Shown in pieces: positions 37,586 to 46,820 of a DNA stretch of 64,000 nt. Position 1 is the first letter of the stretch. Every line of letters begins with the position of its first letter. Source of the stretch: GCA-958296115 sp965222445 (GTDB lineage Bacteria > Chloroflexota > Dehalococcoidia > Lucifugimonadales > CAJWER01); the NCBI GenBank assembly GCA_965222445.1, contig CBDCTY010000002.1, positions 1,984,001 through 2,048,000 on the forward strand, given 5' to 3'. Below the pieces are notes generated by a model that saw only the letters and a list, made by a program, of their open reading frames with translations, made no database searches and was not told the DNA's origin. The position numbers and the translations under genes were made by a program.

Positions 37586-39297
37586 CCCGAATCCACCGAA
37601 GGAGTGGGAATTAAAGGTCTGCTGAAAAGGTGAAAGGGTGCTCCTCTGAATCTGGGATAATGGTTTTGTAGCAGCAAACCGACCCCGGAAAAGGAGCACC
37701 CAACAGATGCTATCACGCAACCACCTCGACCGCATCCAAATCGCCTTCGACGACCTCCGTTTGGTGGCCAACGGCGGCCTGCTCCTTCCAGCCACCTTGG
37801 CCCTGCACCTCGGCCTTTCCCAACTGGTACAGCAGCGTCTGGAACTGGGCAATGCGCCGGGCCGGGCCAACACCGGCGACAAGATAATGACGCTGGTCGC
37901 CTCCGCGCTGGCCGGCGGCGACTGCATCGACGACGCCGATGCGCTGCGCGCCGGTGGGACGGCCGGTGTTCTCGACTGCGTGGTCAAGGCACCATCCACC
38001 CTGGGCACTTTCCTGCGCAGCTTCCAGTGGGGCCACGTCCGTCAACTCGACCGGGTGAGCCGGGAGTTGCTGGCACGGGCATGGGCCGACGGCGCCGGAC
38101 CCGGCGATGCGCCGTTCACCATCGACCTCGATTCCACCATTTGTGAGACCTACGGACTGGACAAGGAGGGGGCGCGACACCATGGTTATACCGGCCAGCG
38201 GGGCTATCACCCGCTGCTGGCTGTCGCCGCCGGTACCGGCGAGGTGCTGATGTCCCGTCTGCGCGAGGGCCGCGCCAACACCGCCCGCGGCGCCGCCCAC
38301 TTCCTGCGGGAGACGGTGGGGCGGGTGCGCTACGCTGGAGCCAGGGGACAACTCACGGTGCGGGCCGACAGCGGCTTCTACGCTCATAGCGTGGTATCCG
38401 TCTGCCGCAAGACGAAGGTCCGCTTCTCCATCACCATCCGCCAGCGTGCCAGCCTGCGCAACCTCATTGAAGCCATACCCGAGGCGGACTGGACGCCCAT
38501 CCCCTACTGGATGGACGGCGCCGCCGACGTGGCCGAGACCACCTACACTCCCTTTGAGAGTGAGCCCGGCGCCGCGCCGGTGCGGCTCATCGTGCGGCGA
38601 GTGAAGCCCACGCCGGGTTCCCAGTTGGCCCTCTTCGCCAGCTACAGCTATCACGGCTTCATCACCGACCACGATGGGGAGATGCTCGAACTGGAGGCCG
38701 CCCATCGCCGCCACGCCGAGATCGAGAATGCCATTCGAGACCTCAAGTACGGCGTCGGACTGAACCACATGCCCTCGGGCCGCTTCGCCGCCAACGGCGC
38801 CTGGCTGGCGATACAGGTGCTGGCGCACAACCTCGCTCGCTGGACCGCACGGATCGGTCTGGGTGAGCAGGTGGTGACCACCAAGACCCTCCGGCGGCGG
38901 TTCTTCGCCCTAGCGGGACGGCTCACTCGCTCGGCGCGCCGGCTCACTTTGCATCTCCCCCAGCGCTGGCCCTGGGAAACCCAGTTCAGCAGTGCCCTGG
39001 CCCGGCTGCGAGCCATTCCACTCCCAGCCTGACGGCGCCCTTCTGCCACTGACCCGTCATCCGGCCAACTGAACGTCCCCGCCAACTCGCGCCATCCAGG
39101 CCCGCGAGCGCCTCTTGCCGCGTCCTATCCCGCCATCCCGCTCGCCACAGCCACTGCAGGCCGCCATCGGTGCCCCCAAAAGCGGTTGCAGACCGCCCGC
39201 CAACCTCCCGTCTACCCGAATTCGAGCCCGGATCATCGCGCCTGTAACTCACTTACCCCTTTCCGCTGCCCTCGCGCCGTCCATCGGTGGATTCGGG
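37586..39297 (+). mobile_element. IS1380-family insertion sequence, 1712 bp, apparently intact
   Basis: Inverted ends CCCGAATCCACCGA and TCGGTGGATTCGGG with 5-bp duplications CTAAG (37581-37585, 39298-39302). One complete transposase gene. It sits inside the retropepsin-like gene. Confidence 0.93.
37707..39032 (+). CDS. IS1380-family transposase
   Basis: 441 residues, full length for the family (about 430-470). The DDE core is visible: Asp in FTIDLDSTICETYG, Asp in LTVRADSGFYAHSV, and Glu in HRRHAEIENAIRDLKYG, with the Y(2)R-E(3)-like spacing of IS4-group enzymes. GYTGQRGYHPLLAVAAGTGE is the usual strand around the first Asp. It is preceded by AAAAGGAGCACCCAACAG. No disruption seen, so it may be able to mobilise this element. 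Confidence 0.95.
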   Translation: MLSRNHLDRIQIAFDDLRLVANGGLLLPATLALHLGLSQLVQQRLELGNAPGRANTGDKIMTLVASALAGGDCIDDADALRAGGTAGVLDCVVKAPSTLGTFLRSFQWGHVRQLDRVSRELLARAWADGAGPGDAPFTIDLDSTICETYGLDKEGARHHGYTGQRGYHPLLAVAAGTGEVLMSRLREGRANTARGAAHFLRETVGRVRYAGARGQLTVRADSGFYAHSVVSVCRKTKVRFSITIRQRASLRNLIEAIPEADWTPIPYWMDGAADVAETTYTPFESEPGAAPVRLIVRRVKPTPGSQLALFASYSYHGFITDHDGEMLELEAAHRRHAEIENAIRDLKYGVGLNHMPSGRFAANGAWLAIQVLAHNLARWTARIGLGEQVVTTKTLRRRFFALAGRLTRSARRLTLHLPQRWPWETQFSSALARLRAIPLPA

Positions 39298-39491
39298 CTA
39301 AGGCAGAGTCTATACAACTCTCCAATGCACCCGTATCAACGAGAGCAGGCAGCCTGATGTCAGGCAAGTTAGGGCGAGCGGTGTCCCCTGGTCGGAATGT
39401 GGGATCAAACCCAATATGCACATACAATGTCGGCCCGTACCGTATCAATGCATCCCTGCCGGGGATGCCCCCACCGTCATCGAACCCGACC

Positions 39492-39740
39492 CTAGTCGTT
39501 GGCACTGACGGGCCTATACAGTACGGAAGCTGGAAGCGTCACCGGGGGCGCGCCTATCTGTCTGATAAGATAGGGCCCTCGTCCGAATCGGCGCACTGCG
39601 TCCTCAGCAGCTTCCTCAAACGATTCGTATGTGTCCACAAGCTCACCGTCGTGGAACACAACCCACCTGCCGAAGTGGTCGGACTCCAGGACATCACGCA
39701 TATCCTCGTATGCCGATATCTGATTGCTGAGTGTGGTCAT
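39492..39740 (-). CDS. Small DUF5678-like protein
   Basis: 82 residues from the ATG at 39740, placed after AAAGGAGGATACC. SDHFGRWVVFHDGELVDTYE, then SFEEAAEDAVRRFGRGPYLI, matches small proteins that commonly precede retropepsin-like genes. Its end overlaps the GTG start of the interrupted protease gene, so the two formed an operon. Function unknown. Confidence 0.8.
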   Translation of the reverse strand: MTTLSNQISAYEDMRDVLESDHFGRWVVFHDGELVDTYESFEEAAEDAVRRFGRGPYLIRQIGAPPVTLPASVLYRPVSAND

Positions 39741-39960
39741 GGTATCCTCCTTTCCCATGTTCACCCTCACCCAAGGGAGGTGTCCACCCTAGAGGCGTGC
39801 CGAGTATAGCAGACTGCCGTCGGAGTCAGGGGTACTGTCCACTCCTCAAATCGGCACGTCTGGTGGCGAAGCGGCCCTATCAGGCCAATGAAGCTTGGCT
39901 CGGATGGAGTGGCGGCCCGTAGCATAAACTACAGTACACAGAGACTCAGGAGGGAACAGA

Positions 39961-40833
39961 ATGGAAGCCGAGCTGATAGCCGACTACGCTTGCGAGGTGG
40001 GCGAGGGGCCGCTGTGGCATGCCGAGGAGGGGCGTCTCTACTGGGCGGACATCCCCACTGGGCGGATGTTCCGGTACGATCCTGCCACCGGGCGCCACGA
40101 GCAGTTCTACGACGGCGACCTGGTGGGCGGGTTCACGATCCAGGCGGACGGCTCGCTGCTCCTGTTCATGGCAAAAGGGGCGATAGCATCATGGCGCGGC
40201 GGGGAGCTCCGCTATCTCGTGGACGGGCTGCCCGGTGAGGAGGAGAACAGGTTCAACGACGTCTTCGCGGACGTACGGGGGCGGGTCTTCTGCGGCACGA
40301 TGCCGAGCGACTCTTCTAGAGGAGCCGAGCGGCTTGGGACGCTGTACAGGCTGGAAACCGACTTGTCGATAGCGCCGGTCGCGCGGGGCATCGGAATATC
40401 CAACGGCATGGGGCTTACCCCGGACAGGGCAGGGCTCTACTACACGGATACTACGGACGACCAGATCCACATATTCGACTACGACCAGGAGACAGGCGAG
40501 ATCAGCAACAGGCGGCTCTTCGTCGACTGCGCGACAGAGGACGGGTTCCCCGACGGGATGACGGTGGACGCCGAGGGGTGCGTCTGGTCCGCCCGCTGGG
40601 AGGGGTCGTGCGTCATCCGCTACTCGCCGGACGGTGAGGAGCTCGGCCGGGTCTCCCTTCCCACCCCCAGGGTGACGAGCGTCATATTCGGTGGCAGCGA
40701 CTACGCCGACATGTACATAACGACGGCGGGGGGTGAGGACAAGGAGCAGAACGGGGAGTCGGCGGGAGCGCTGTTCCGTGCGAATCCAGAGGTGGGCGGT
40801 GTGCCGGAGTACCCGTCGCGCATCGGGTTGTGA
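39961..40833 (+). CDS. SMP-30/gluconolactonase-family protein
   Basis: 290 residues, a six-bladed beta propeller. Metal-site residues fit the family: Glu in EVGEGPLWH, Asn in RFNDVFADVRGRVFCGTM, Asn in GISNGMGLTPD and Asp in PDGMTVDAEGCVW. Members hydrolyse sugar-acid lactones, feeding sugar oxidation pathways. No signal peptide, so cytoplasmic. GACTCAGGAGGGAACAG precedes the ATG. It is followed by a solute-binding protein with its own promoter, so co-regulation is not implied. Confidence 0.92.
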   Translation: MEAELIADYACEVGEGPLWHAEEGRLYWADIPTGRMFRYDPATGRHEQFYDGDLVGGFTIQADGSLLLFMAKGAIASWRGGELRYLVDGLPGEEENRFNDVFADVRGRVFCGTMPSDSSRGAERLGTLYRLETDLSIAPVARGIGISNGMGLTPDRAGLYYTDTTDDQIHIFDYDQETGEISNRRLFVDCATEDGFPDGMTVDAEGCVWSARWEGSCVIRYSPDGEELGRVSLPTPRVTSVIFGGSDYADMYITTAGGEDKEQNGESAGALFRANPEVGGVPEYPSRIGL

Positions 40834-40872
40834 CGACGAGAGGGCCGAATTGCTGCATCGGCTCGCAAGGCC

Positions 40873-40902
40873 TTGACACGCCGAAGACCTCGCCTCTATA
40901 AT
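40873..40902 (+). promoter_or_regulatory. Sigma70-type promoter
   Basis: TTGACA (40873-40878), an 18-bp spacer and TATAAT (40897-40902), 45 bp upstream of the binding-protein ATG at 40947. Both boxes match the consensus exactly. Confidence 0.85.
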
Positions 40903-40946
40903 CGCGCCGATTCCGTGATTCCTTCGAGGAAAGGAAAGGAGTTCCT

Positions 40947-43286
40947 ATGAAAGTGAACTTGGTTAGTTGGAAGGGAATAGTGCTTGCCACTGCGGCCGTG
41001 CTTCTGCTGGCGGCCTTGGCCTGTGGCGCGGCGGAGGATACGACCACCACCGCTCCTAAAGCCCCGGAGGCTCCGCAGGCGGCAGCGGCAGCGGCGCCTG
41101 CCCAGGCAGCAGCAGCCGGCGGCGGTGCAGCCGCACAGCCGAAGGCGCCTAAGGCGGCCGACGCGGCCATGGCAGCCGTACAGGACCCGTCACAGGCCGT
41201 GGAGGTTGCGAAGGTAGGCCAGACGAAGACGATTATCGAGCGCGATGCGCCGGTCAAGGAAGCTGTGGAGGGATACCAGTACGTGCCTGACACACAGGTT
41301 GCGGGCGTCTACTGGGACTACGTATACACTGGCCCCAGGCCCTCCACGTTCGGCGAGAACCCCAAGTTCGCCGAGATGGTGAAAGCTGGACAGCTCCCGC
41401 CCGTCGAGGAGCGCCTGCCCGAGGCGTACAAGATCGTTCAGCCGCCCCACGGCATCGGTGTCTACGGCGGCACGTGGCGCGTCACCAGCACTGGCAGCGG
41501 GCCGAGCAACCGGAGGTACTGGCACAAGAAGAACTCAGACGAGTTCGTGAAGCTGCCGCACGTCGGCTTCCACACGGTCAGCGAGGACGGCAAGCTCTAC
41601 ACCTTCACCCTCCGAGAGGGCCTGAAGTGGTCAGACGGCAACCCGCTGACGATGGAGGACATCAGGTTCGCGTGGGAAGACGTCAACCTGAACAAGGTGC
41701 TGCATGAGACACCGCAGACCCAGTGGCTCGACTCCGTGACGGGCAACATCGTCAAGTTCGCGGTGATCGACGACCTGAACTGGACGCTGACCTGGGACTC
41801 GCCGGACTTCATCCTGATGGAAGGTGAGGTGCGGCCAGGCGACCGCTGCACTTCCTTCTACTTCTGCTTCTACGCTTCAGCCATCTACCTGAAGCCGTTC
41901 CACGAGGACTACGCCGACGCAGCACAGTTGAAGGCGCTGATCGATGAGGAAGAGGCCGGCGATTGGCCGCGCTTCTGGGGCCTGATGAACAACGAGCACC
42001 CCGGGAAGCCGGTGGTTAGCCCCTTCATGATGGAGACCAAGTCGGACACGCTGAACACGTGGGTAGCCAACCCTTACTTCTTCCAGGTCGACCCCCACGG
42101 CAACCAGCTTCCCTACGTCGACGGCTTCATGGACATTAGGGTCGAGAGCCGAGAGGTCGCAGTGTTCCGCGGCATGGCAGGCGAGACCGACCTGTCCGCC
42201 AACGGATACCGGATCCCTGAGATTCCGCTCTACCGGTCCAACGCGGAGAAGGGCGACTACCACCTGAAGATATGGCCGCAGGTCGGCCCCGGTGACTTCA
42301 CCGCCAGCGTAATCCAGACCTACAACACGGACCCCGAGATCGGCAAGTGGCTCCGGACCCACGACTTCCGGCAGGCTATGTCGCTCGCCCTCGACCGCGA
42401 GGCCATAAACGACACGATCCTGCTCGGCATCGGCACGGTGAAGAACTGGGTCGCCCATCCCGCGACTCCGTACTATCCGGGCGACGAGTGGGCGTTCCAC
42501 AACACCGAGTACAACACCGATAAGGCCAACGATCTCCTGGATGCCCTCGGCCTGACCGAGCGCGACGCCGAGGGATTCAGGCTCCGCAGCGACGGCTCCG
42601 GCGAGCGCCTCTCGTTCCGGCACCTGTCCGAGCTGGGCCCGACCGCCGACATCATGGAGTTGGAGACGGACTACTTCGCAGACGTGGGCCTCGAGATCAA
42701 GAACAGGCCCATGAACGCGCCTTGGACTCTGAGCTACCCGGGCAAGGAATACTTCGCGATGCTGAAGGCGCACTTCGGCTACTACGGCGCGAACCCGTGG
42801 TTCTCCGGCTGGACGCGCTGCTGCGCGACCGGCGGCGGCCCGGCCTTCTCGCCTGACATCTCCGACCTGCCCCGCAGCATGGCACGCGGCCCGGACGGCG
42901 CAGTGCCGAAGGAAGGCGGCTACCAGCCGCGCTGCGACTGCGAGATCAGCTCCGACTGGAAGCCCCAGGCGCCAGCCGACACGTACCCCGCCGACCCTAC
43001 GGGGACCATGGCGTGGCTGCACGACAACTGGCACAAGGGCCGGGCATTGGAGCAGTACTCCCCCGGACGCATCGCGATCGGCAAGGAGATCCACAGGATC
43101 CACGGCGAGCAGAAGTTCATGCTCAGCGTAGCGGCCCACACGGGCGCGTCCCGAGGCATCGTTCTCGTTCAGAACAACTTCCTGAACGCGCCTGAGACGC
43201 ACATCGCCGACACCGGAGGCTTCTACGGCGAGCTCTACTTCTTCATTGACGGCAAGGACAACATCGGGGGGGCCATGGGTCAGTAG
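40947..43286 (+). CDS. Extracellular solute-binding lipoprotein, family 5
   Basis: 779 residues. Lipobox LAAL-AC at about Cys27, then an Ala/Pro/Lys linker (about 30-75) that would span the wall. The SBP_bac_5 domain starts near 165: GGTWRVTSTGSG, LREGLKWSDGNPLTMEDIRF, then DFRQAMSLALDREAINDTIL. It binds an oligopeptide-like or other solute outside the membrane. No permease or ATPase genes adjoin: a terminator follows directly, so it is an orphan receptor for a transporter elsewhere, possibly the one at 25-27 kb. AAAGGAAAGGAGTTCCT precedes the start. Confidence 0.93.
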   Translation: MKVNLVSWKGIVLATAAVLLLAALACGAAEDTTTTAPKAPEAPQAAAAAAPAQAAAAGGGAAAQPKAPKAADAAMAAVQDPSQAVEVAKVGQTKTIIERDAPVKEAVEGYQYVPDTQVAGVYWDYVYTGPRPSTFGENPKFAEMVKAGQLPPVEERLPEAYKIVQPPHGIGVYGGTWRVTSTGSGPSNRRYWHKKNSDEFVKLPHVGFHTVSEDGKLYTFTLREGLKWSDGNPLTMEDIRFAWEDVNLNKVLHETPQTQWLDSVTGNIVKFAVIDDLNWTLTWDSPDFILMEGEVRPGDRCTSFYFCFYASAIYLKPFHEDYADAAQLKALIDEEEAGDWPRFWGLMNNEHPGKPVVSPFMMETKSDTLNTWVANPYFFQVDPHGNQLPYVDGFMDIRVESREVAVFRGMAGETDLSANGYRIPEIPLYRSNAEKGDYHLKIWPQVGPGDFTASVIQTYNTDPEIGKWLRTHDFRQAMSLALDREAINDTILLGIGTVKNWVAHPATPYYPGDEWAFHNTEYNTDKANDLLDALGLTERDAEGFRLRSDGSGERLSFRHLSELGPTADIMELETDYFADVGLEIKNRPMNAPWTLSYPGKEYFAMLKAHFGYYGANPWFSGWTRCCATGGGPAFSPDISDLPRSMARGPDGAVPKEGGYQPRCDCEISSDWKPQAPADTYPADPTGTMAWLHDNWHKGRALEQYSPGRIAIGKEIHRIHGEQKFMLSVAAHTGASRGIVLVQNNFLNAPETHIADTGGFYGELYFFIDGKDNIGGAMGQ

Positions 43287-43313
43287 ACGACCCTAGTCAC
43301 TACCGACTAGCAG

Positions 43314-43350
43314 AGAGGGCCCGCGAGTGATCGCGGGCCCTCTTCCTTTT
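43314..43350 (+). terminator. Rho-independent terminator
   Basis: A 13-bp perfect stem AGAGGGCCCGCGA/TCGCGGGCCCTCT with a 4-nt loop, followed by TCCTTTT. It lies 27 bp after the binding-protein stop. Confidence 0.92.
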
Positions 43351-43398
43351 CGTCGACTTCGTCGACCCGACCGCCCAGACCAAGATTACCTCTCCTCC

Positions 43399-43430
43399 GT
43401 CGTTCCCGCGGAGGCGGGAACCCATCCCCG
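43399..43430. repeat. GTCATTCC-type palindrome, uninterrupted
   Basis: CGTCGTTCCCGCGGAGGCGG continuing GAACCCATCCCC. It is the empty-site version of the repeat at 30385-30440. The rest of 43351-43632 shows no gene. Confidence 0.75.
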
Positions 43431-43632
43431 GCGGGGTGTGCATACATGACCCTTGAGGCAGTCCACCCACCCCCATACAAACCAAATTGGGTAGGGATTT
43501 GGGCCAGAGCCACCGGTGTCCATCGGTGGGCCCATTGGATCGTCGATGCACCTACATAGCGGTCCTCCACGGCCTGCGTAGCGAAGGGAGGCGTGTCCAT
43601 GCGCCGCCGTGGGACGGGTGGACGGGTGCTGG

Positions 43633-44010
43633 CTACCGCTCCCGTGGCATCTCGTGAGCAAGGCCCAGGTCGGCTGCCACTCCTTCGAGCCGTCGGTCTC
43701 GCGTCCAGAGCTGGACTGACCGGGCCAGCATAGCTGCTGCCAGCAGGTGTGCATCGATGTACCCAATCCCACGACCCATCACCCGACGCTGCTCGATAAA
43801 GAACAGGACCTCCTCGTCCGTGGCCGCAGGTATCGCAGGCAACTCGCCAAGCAGGCCCAACACCGCATCCCGGTTGGGCAGGTTGCCACAGGCCAGCTCA
43901 CCGATAATCATTGAGTGAGTCAGGACTTGGTTGTCGTTCAGCAGCGACACTAGGCCCGGTTCTCCGGCGCGCAGGTGATCGATCCAAATCGACGTGTCGG
44001 CCAAGATCAT
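43633..44010 (-). CDS. vapC: VapC-type PIN-domain toxin
   Basis: 125 residues. PIN ribonuclease fold with acidic residues at the canonical places: Asp5 in MILADTSIWIDHL, Glu in MIIGELACGNL, Asp in GYIDAHLLAAA and Asp in WTRDRRLEGVA. VapC toxins cleave tRNA or rRNA and are held inactive by VapB. The ATG overlaps the VapB stop by 4 bp (ATGA), the standard antitoxin-first order. Confidence 0.93.
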   Translation of the reverse strand: MILADTSIWIDHLRAGEPGLVSLLNDNQVLTHSMIIGELACGNLPNRDAVLGLLGELPAIPAATDEEVLFFIEQRRVMGRGIGYIDAHLLAAAMLARSVQLWTRDRRLEGVAADLGLAHEMPRER

Positions 44011-44204
44011 GCGGACTCCATCCTCCTACGTGGCACGGGCTGCAACCCTGGGGCGCTTCCTCCAAGGGCCGCTAACCTCTTGGCGCTCTCCCGCTCGACG
44101 AGCGCGCGCAGGCCCTCATTCACCAATGCGGCCCTGCCTTCGATGCCAGTTAGCCGCCTGGCCTCTTCCAACAGCTGGTCGTCTACGTTCAAGGTGGTCC
44201 TCAC
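44007..44204 (-). CDS. vapB: VapB-type antitoxin
   Basis: 65 residues from the GTG at 44204, chosen because AAGGAGGAGGCCAA lies just upstream. RTTLNVDDQLLEEARRLTGI is a ribbon-helix-helix DNA-binding start, followed by a toxin-wrapping helix rich in Glu/Arg/Leu. It is expected to neutralise the overlapping VapC and to repress the pair. Confidence 0.9.
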   Translation of the reverse strand: MRTTLNVDDQLLEEARRLTGIEGRAALVNEGLRALVERESAKRLAALGGSAPGLQPVPRRRMESA

Positions 44205-44368
44205 TTGGCCTCCTCCTTCGGAGCGTCGCACCATATTCTACATCACACGATGTCCAATATGATGTCTAGCTTTGTCCGTCGGATTGCGGGAAGACTTGGC
44301 ATGACGGATACAGCCGACAAGACTACAATCGCACCTCTGATGGACTATACTGTGCGGCGAGGTCACCA

Positions 44369-45340
44369 ATGAGCGGGGATTACATCAGACTTCGGGTTCC
44401 GATAGACGAGGGCCTGAACGACCGGCTGCAGGCGTTCTGGCGCGATATATTCGGCGACGCCCCGGATATCGAGCCCGCGGTGCTCCTGGGCAGCGAAGGC
44501 AGCTACAACACGAGTGACCTCTACCTGATCGAGGAGGACGGCCAGGCTGCAAGCACCGCCATGGTAACCTCATGCAACGCGCTGCCCGAGCTCGGCGGCT
44601 TCGGCGAGGTGGCGACGGCGCCCGAGGCCAGAGGGCGCGGCCTGGCGACCGACCTGTGCCGCCGGGCGGTCGAGGTATTCGCGGACGCCGGCGGCAAGGC
44701 GCTGTTCCTGGGAACTGTGAACCCGGCCGCGGCGCGGATATACCAGCGGCTCGGCTGGCGCAAGCTGGCGTCCTCGATCGTATGGGCGCTCATTACGGAC
44801 GACCGTTCACCGGAGGCGTTCCTGGTCGACTACTTCAGCAGCCCAGGTCCCGCCGTCGTAGAGGAGGGCGGGCCCGGTGTGCGCATACCGATGATACCGC
44901 TTATCGTAACGCCCCACGACTGGCGGGTCCTGGACGCAAACACGGGCATACTCTCCGCCAGGTATGCGCTCGTCCGATCCTGCATGGGCCTCTACCCCAA
45001 GTACGAGGCGCTGAGGCAAGAGGGGCGCGGGAGCTGGTTCGCGGCACGGGACGCCGAGCGACGGGCCGTCGGGTTGTCGACGGCCGTTCTGGACGACTCG
45101 CAGGAATGCCGGGTGGACGGGTTTACGCACGGCGGATCGGACGACGCGTGGGACGACCTGGTCCGCGCGGCGATGCACTGGGGAGAGGCCAGGGACGTCT
45201 CCTCCATCTACGCGACAGCTTGCGTGGAGGACGAGGAGAGAATCGAGCGGATGGAGGCGGTGGGCTTTCGCGGCGCGGGCCCGGCGCCCGACTTCGACGT
45301 GGACGGCCGAAGCGTTGGCGCGGTAAGGATGGAGTTATGA
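44369..45340 (+). CDS. GNAT-family N-acetyltransferase
   Basis: 323 residues. The acetyl-CoA pyrophosphate loop is EVATAPEARGRGLATDLCRR (about residues 77-96; R/Q-x-x-G-x-G/A), followed by NPAAARIYQRLGWRKL, typical of motif B. A second, weaker GNAT-like half occupies residues about 180-320 and ends ERIERMEAVGFRGAG, so it may be a double-GNAT protein with one active site. Its stop overlaps the next gene's ATG (ATGA at 45337-45340), making an operon with the two putative glycosidases; acetylation of an amino sugar would fit that context but is inference. Confidence 0.87.
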   Translation: MSGDYIRLRVPIDEGLNDRLQAFWRDIFGDAPDIEPAVLLGSEGSYNTSDLYLIEEDGQAASTAMVTSCNALPELGGFGEVATAPEARGRGLATDLCRRAVEVFADAGGKALFLGTVNPAAARIYQRLGWRKLASSIVWALITDDRSPEAFLVDYFSSPGPAVVEEGGPGVRIPMIPLIVTPHDWRVLDANTGILSARYALVRSCMGLYPKYEALRQEGRGSWFAARDAERRAVGLSTAVLDDSQECRVDGFTHGGSDDAWDDLVRAAMHWGEARDVSSIYATACVEDEERIERMEAVGFRGAGPAPDFDVDGRSVGAVRMEL

Positions 45341-46800
45341 TGAAGCAGCGAACGATCTACTTCAACGATGCCCGGCACTACTACCTGTTCGTATTCGAGC
45401 CGCCCATGGCGATGGAGGACGCTTGGCGACCCGTGGACGAGGCCGCCGGCACGGCCGTGGACACCTTCAGCTACGGCGTCGAGCGCGGCGACGGCCTGTT
45501 CTATCCCTCCAAGGTCGGTATGCGGTTCGGCGCCGACATCCAGCCATTCGAGCAGGCGGCCTACTGGCGAGTGTGGAACAACATGCAGAGCCTGATGGAC
45601 CGCGGGCTCGACCCCCTCACGGTGCTCATCGACCGGGCCCACGATAAGGGCATGGACTTCTTCGCCAGCGTCAGGCTGGGCTGCTACGGCGGAATGAACC
45701 CGGGCCTGAACACCAAGACCGGCGGACGCGGCTACGTCAACAAAGAGGTGCGCGACCACGTATTTGCGGTCCTGGAGGAGCTCGCCACGGACTACGCGAC
45801 CGACGGCCTGGAGCTGGACTTTGCCGCGCCGCCGGGAGGCGCCTCCTTCTACTTCCAGCCCGGCGACGTTGCCGAGTACACACCGGTGATGACCGATTGG
45901 CTGCGCGACGTCGCGGCGATGGTGCGCGGCCGCGATGGGGGCGCTGGGGAGATCGGGGCCCGGGTCTACCCCACTATCGAGGCAAACGAGGCTGCGGGGC
46001 TGGACGTCACCACGTGGCTGCGGGAGAACCTCGTCGACTTCGTCGTGCCCATGGTGTACGGGCACAACGTGGTCGACGCCGACATGCCGATCGACTGGCT
46101 CATCGAGGCCGCCCACCAGAGCGGCGTTGCCGTCTACCCGATGGTCTCGCCCTACCACACCGACGACTCGCGTGTCCGAATGGGCGGCAGACAGCACGCC
46201 ACCCCCGAGATGATGCGCGCTGCGGCTGCCAGCTACTGGGAACGCGGCGCAGACGGTATGTATACGTGGTTCCTCGAGTGGCCGCTGGGCGACCGCGAGC
46301 GGCGCATTCTCACCGAGCTTGGCGACGCCGAGCTGGCAATGCAGGGAGACAAGCACTACGTGGTCCGACGGTCGAGCGAGTACTCCAAGCTCCACGGCAT
46401 CGAGTCTACACTCCCACTGCAGATAGAGGCCGACGACGTCGGTGTCCGCCATGCGGTCGCCTTCTACATGGCGGACGACTGCGAGGCGGACGCCGACCGC
46501 ATAGCGAGAGTTGCTTTACGCGTGAGTATCAAGGACCTGGTGTTCGCAGACAGGCTTACGTTCCACCTCAATGGCCGGTCCCTGTCGGGCGAGGGAGTCA
46601 CTCGAAGCGCCGCCGACCAGATTGCGCCGTATGTGGGGCAGTGGCTGGAGTTCAGCCTCTCCGAAGTGCGTCCCCGCAAGGGAAGAAACACCCTGGAGAT
46701 CGCCCTGGAAGGCCGGGCTGACGGGCTGGTCAGCCCCCTTGTCGTGGAGGACGTCGAGATCGTCGTCGACCGCACATTCTATCCGCCCAGGCTGTCGTAG
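45337..46800 (+). CDS. Putative glycoside hydrolase-like protein, TIM barrel plus beta domain (copy 1)
   Basis: 487 residues, no signal peptide. The first about 350 residues read like a TIM barrel of GH10-like/GHL type: LIDRAHDKGMDFFASVRLG, TDGLELDFAAPPGG at a strand 4-like site with Glu/Asp, FVVPMVYGHNVVD, and GADGMYTWFLEWPLGD. The last about 120 residues form a beta domain with LTFHLNGRSLSG. It is homologous to the next gene across its whole length (shared RGLDPLTVLIDRAH / EGNDPLRVLIDRAH). Substrate unknown. Confidence 0.7.
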   Translation: MMKQRTIYFNDARHYYLFVFEPPMAMEDAWRPVDEAAGTAVDTFSYGVERGDGLFYPSKVGMRFGADIQPFEQAAYWRVWNNMQSLMDRGLDPLTVLIDRAHDKGMDFFASVRLGCYGGMNPGLNTKTGGRGYVNKEVRDHVFAVLEELATDYATDGLELDFAAPPGGASFYFQPGDVAEYTPVMTDWLRDVAAMVRGRDGGAGEIGARVYPTIEANEAAGLDVTTWLRENLVDFVVPMVYGHNVVDADMPIDWLIEAAHQSGVAVYPMVSPYHTDDSRVRMGGRQHATPEMMRAAAASYWERGADGMYTWFLEWPLGDRERRILTELGDAELAMQGDKHYVVRRSSEYSKLHGIESTLPLQIEADDVGVRHAVAFYMADDCEADADRIARVALRVSIKDLVFADRLTFHLNGRSLSGEGVTRSAADQIAPYVGQWLEFSLSEVRPRKGRNTLEIALEGRADGLVSPLVVEDVEIVVDRTFYPPRLS

Positions 46801-46820
46801 CGCTGAGACAGGAGGCCCGC

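Larger units (their letters stand above)
37130..39505 (-). pseudogene. Retropepsin-like aspartic protease gene interrupted twice
   Basis: Three exon-like pieces on the minus strand: 39303-39505 (PALVDTGALESCIDSAL with the catalytic DTGA), 37468-37580 (TKLGLPIVDQGAIAGVHGAS) and 37130-37258 (SALIGRTFLQNFTMVYEG). Removing the IS1380 element with one CTAAG and the 191-bp MITE with one TCCATACAC gives a single frame of about 151 residues with no stop: DSAL-ATKLGL and STVYG-RFSGVH join perfectly. Clan AA proteases of this size work as dimers. The GTG start overlaps the end of the upstream small gene by 14 bp. Currently non-functional. Confidence 0.9.
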
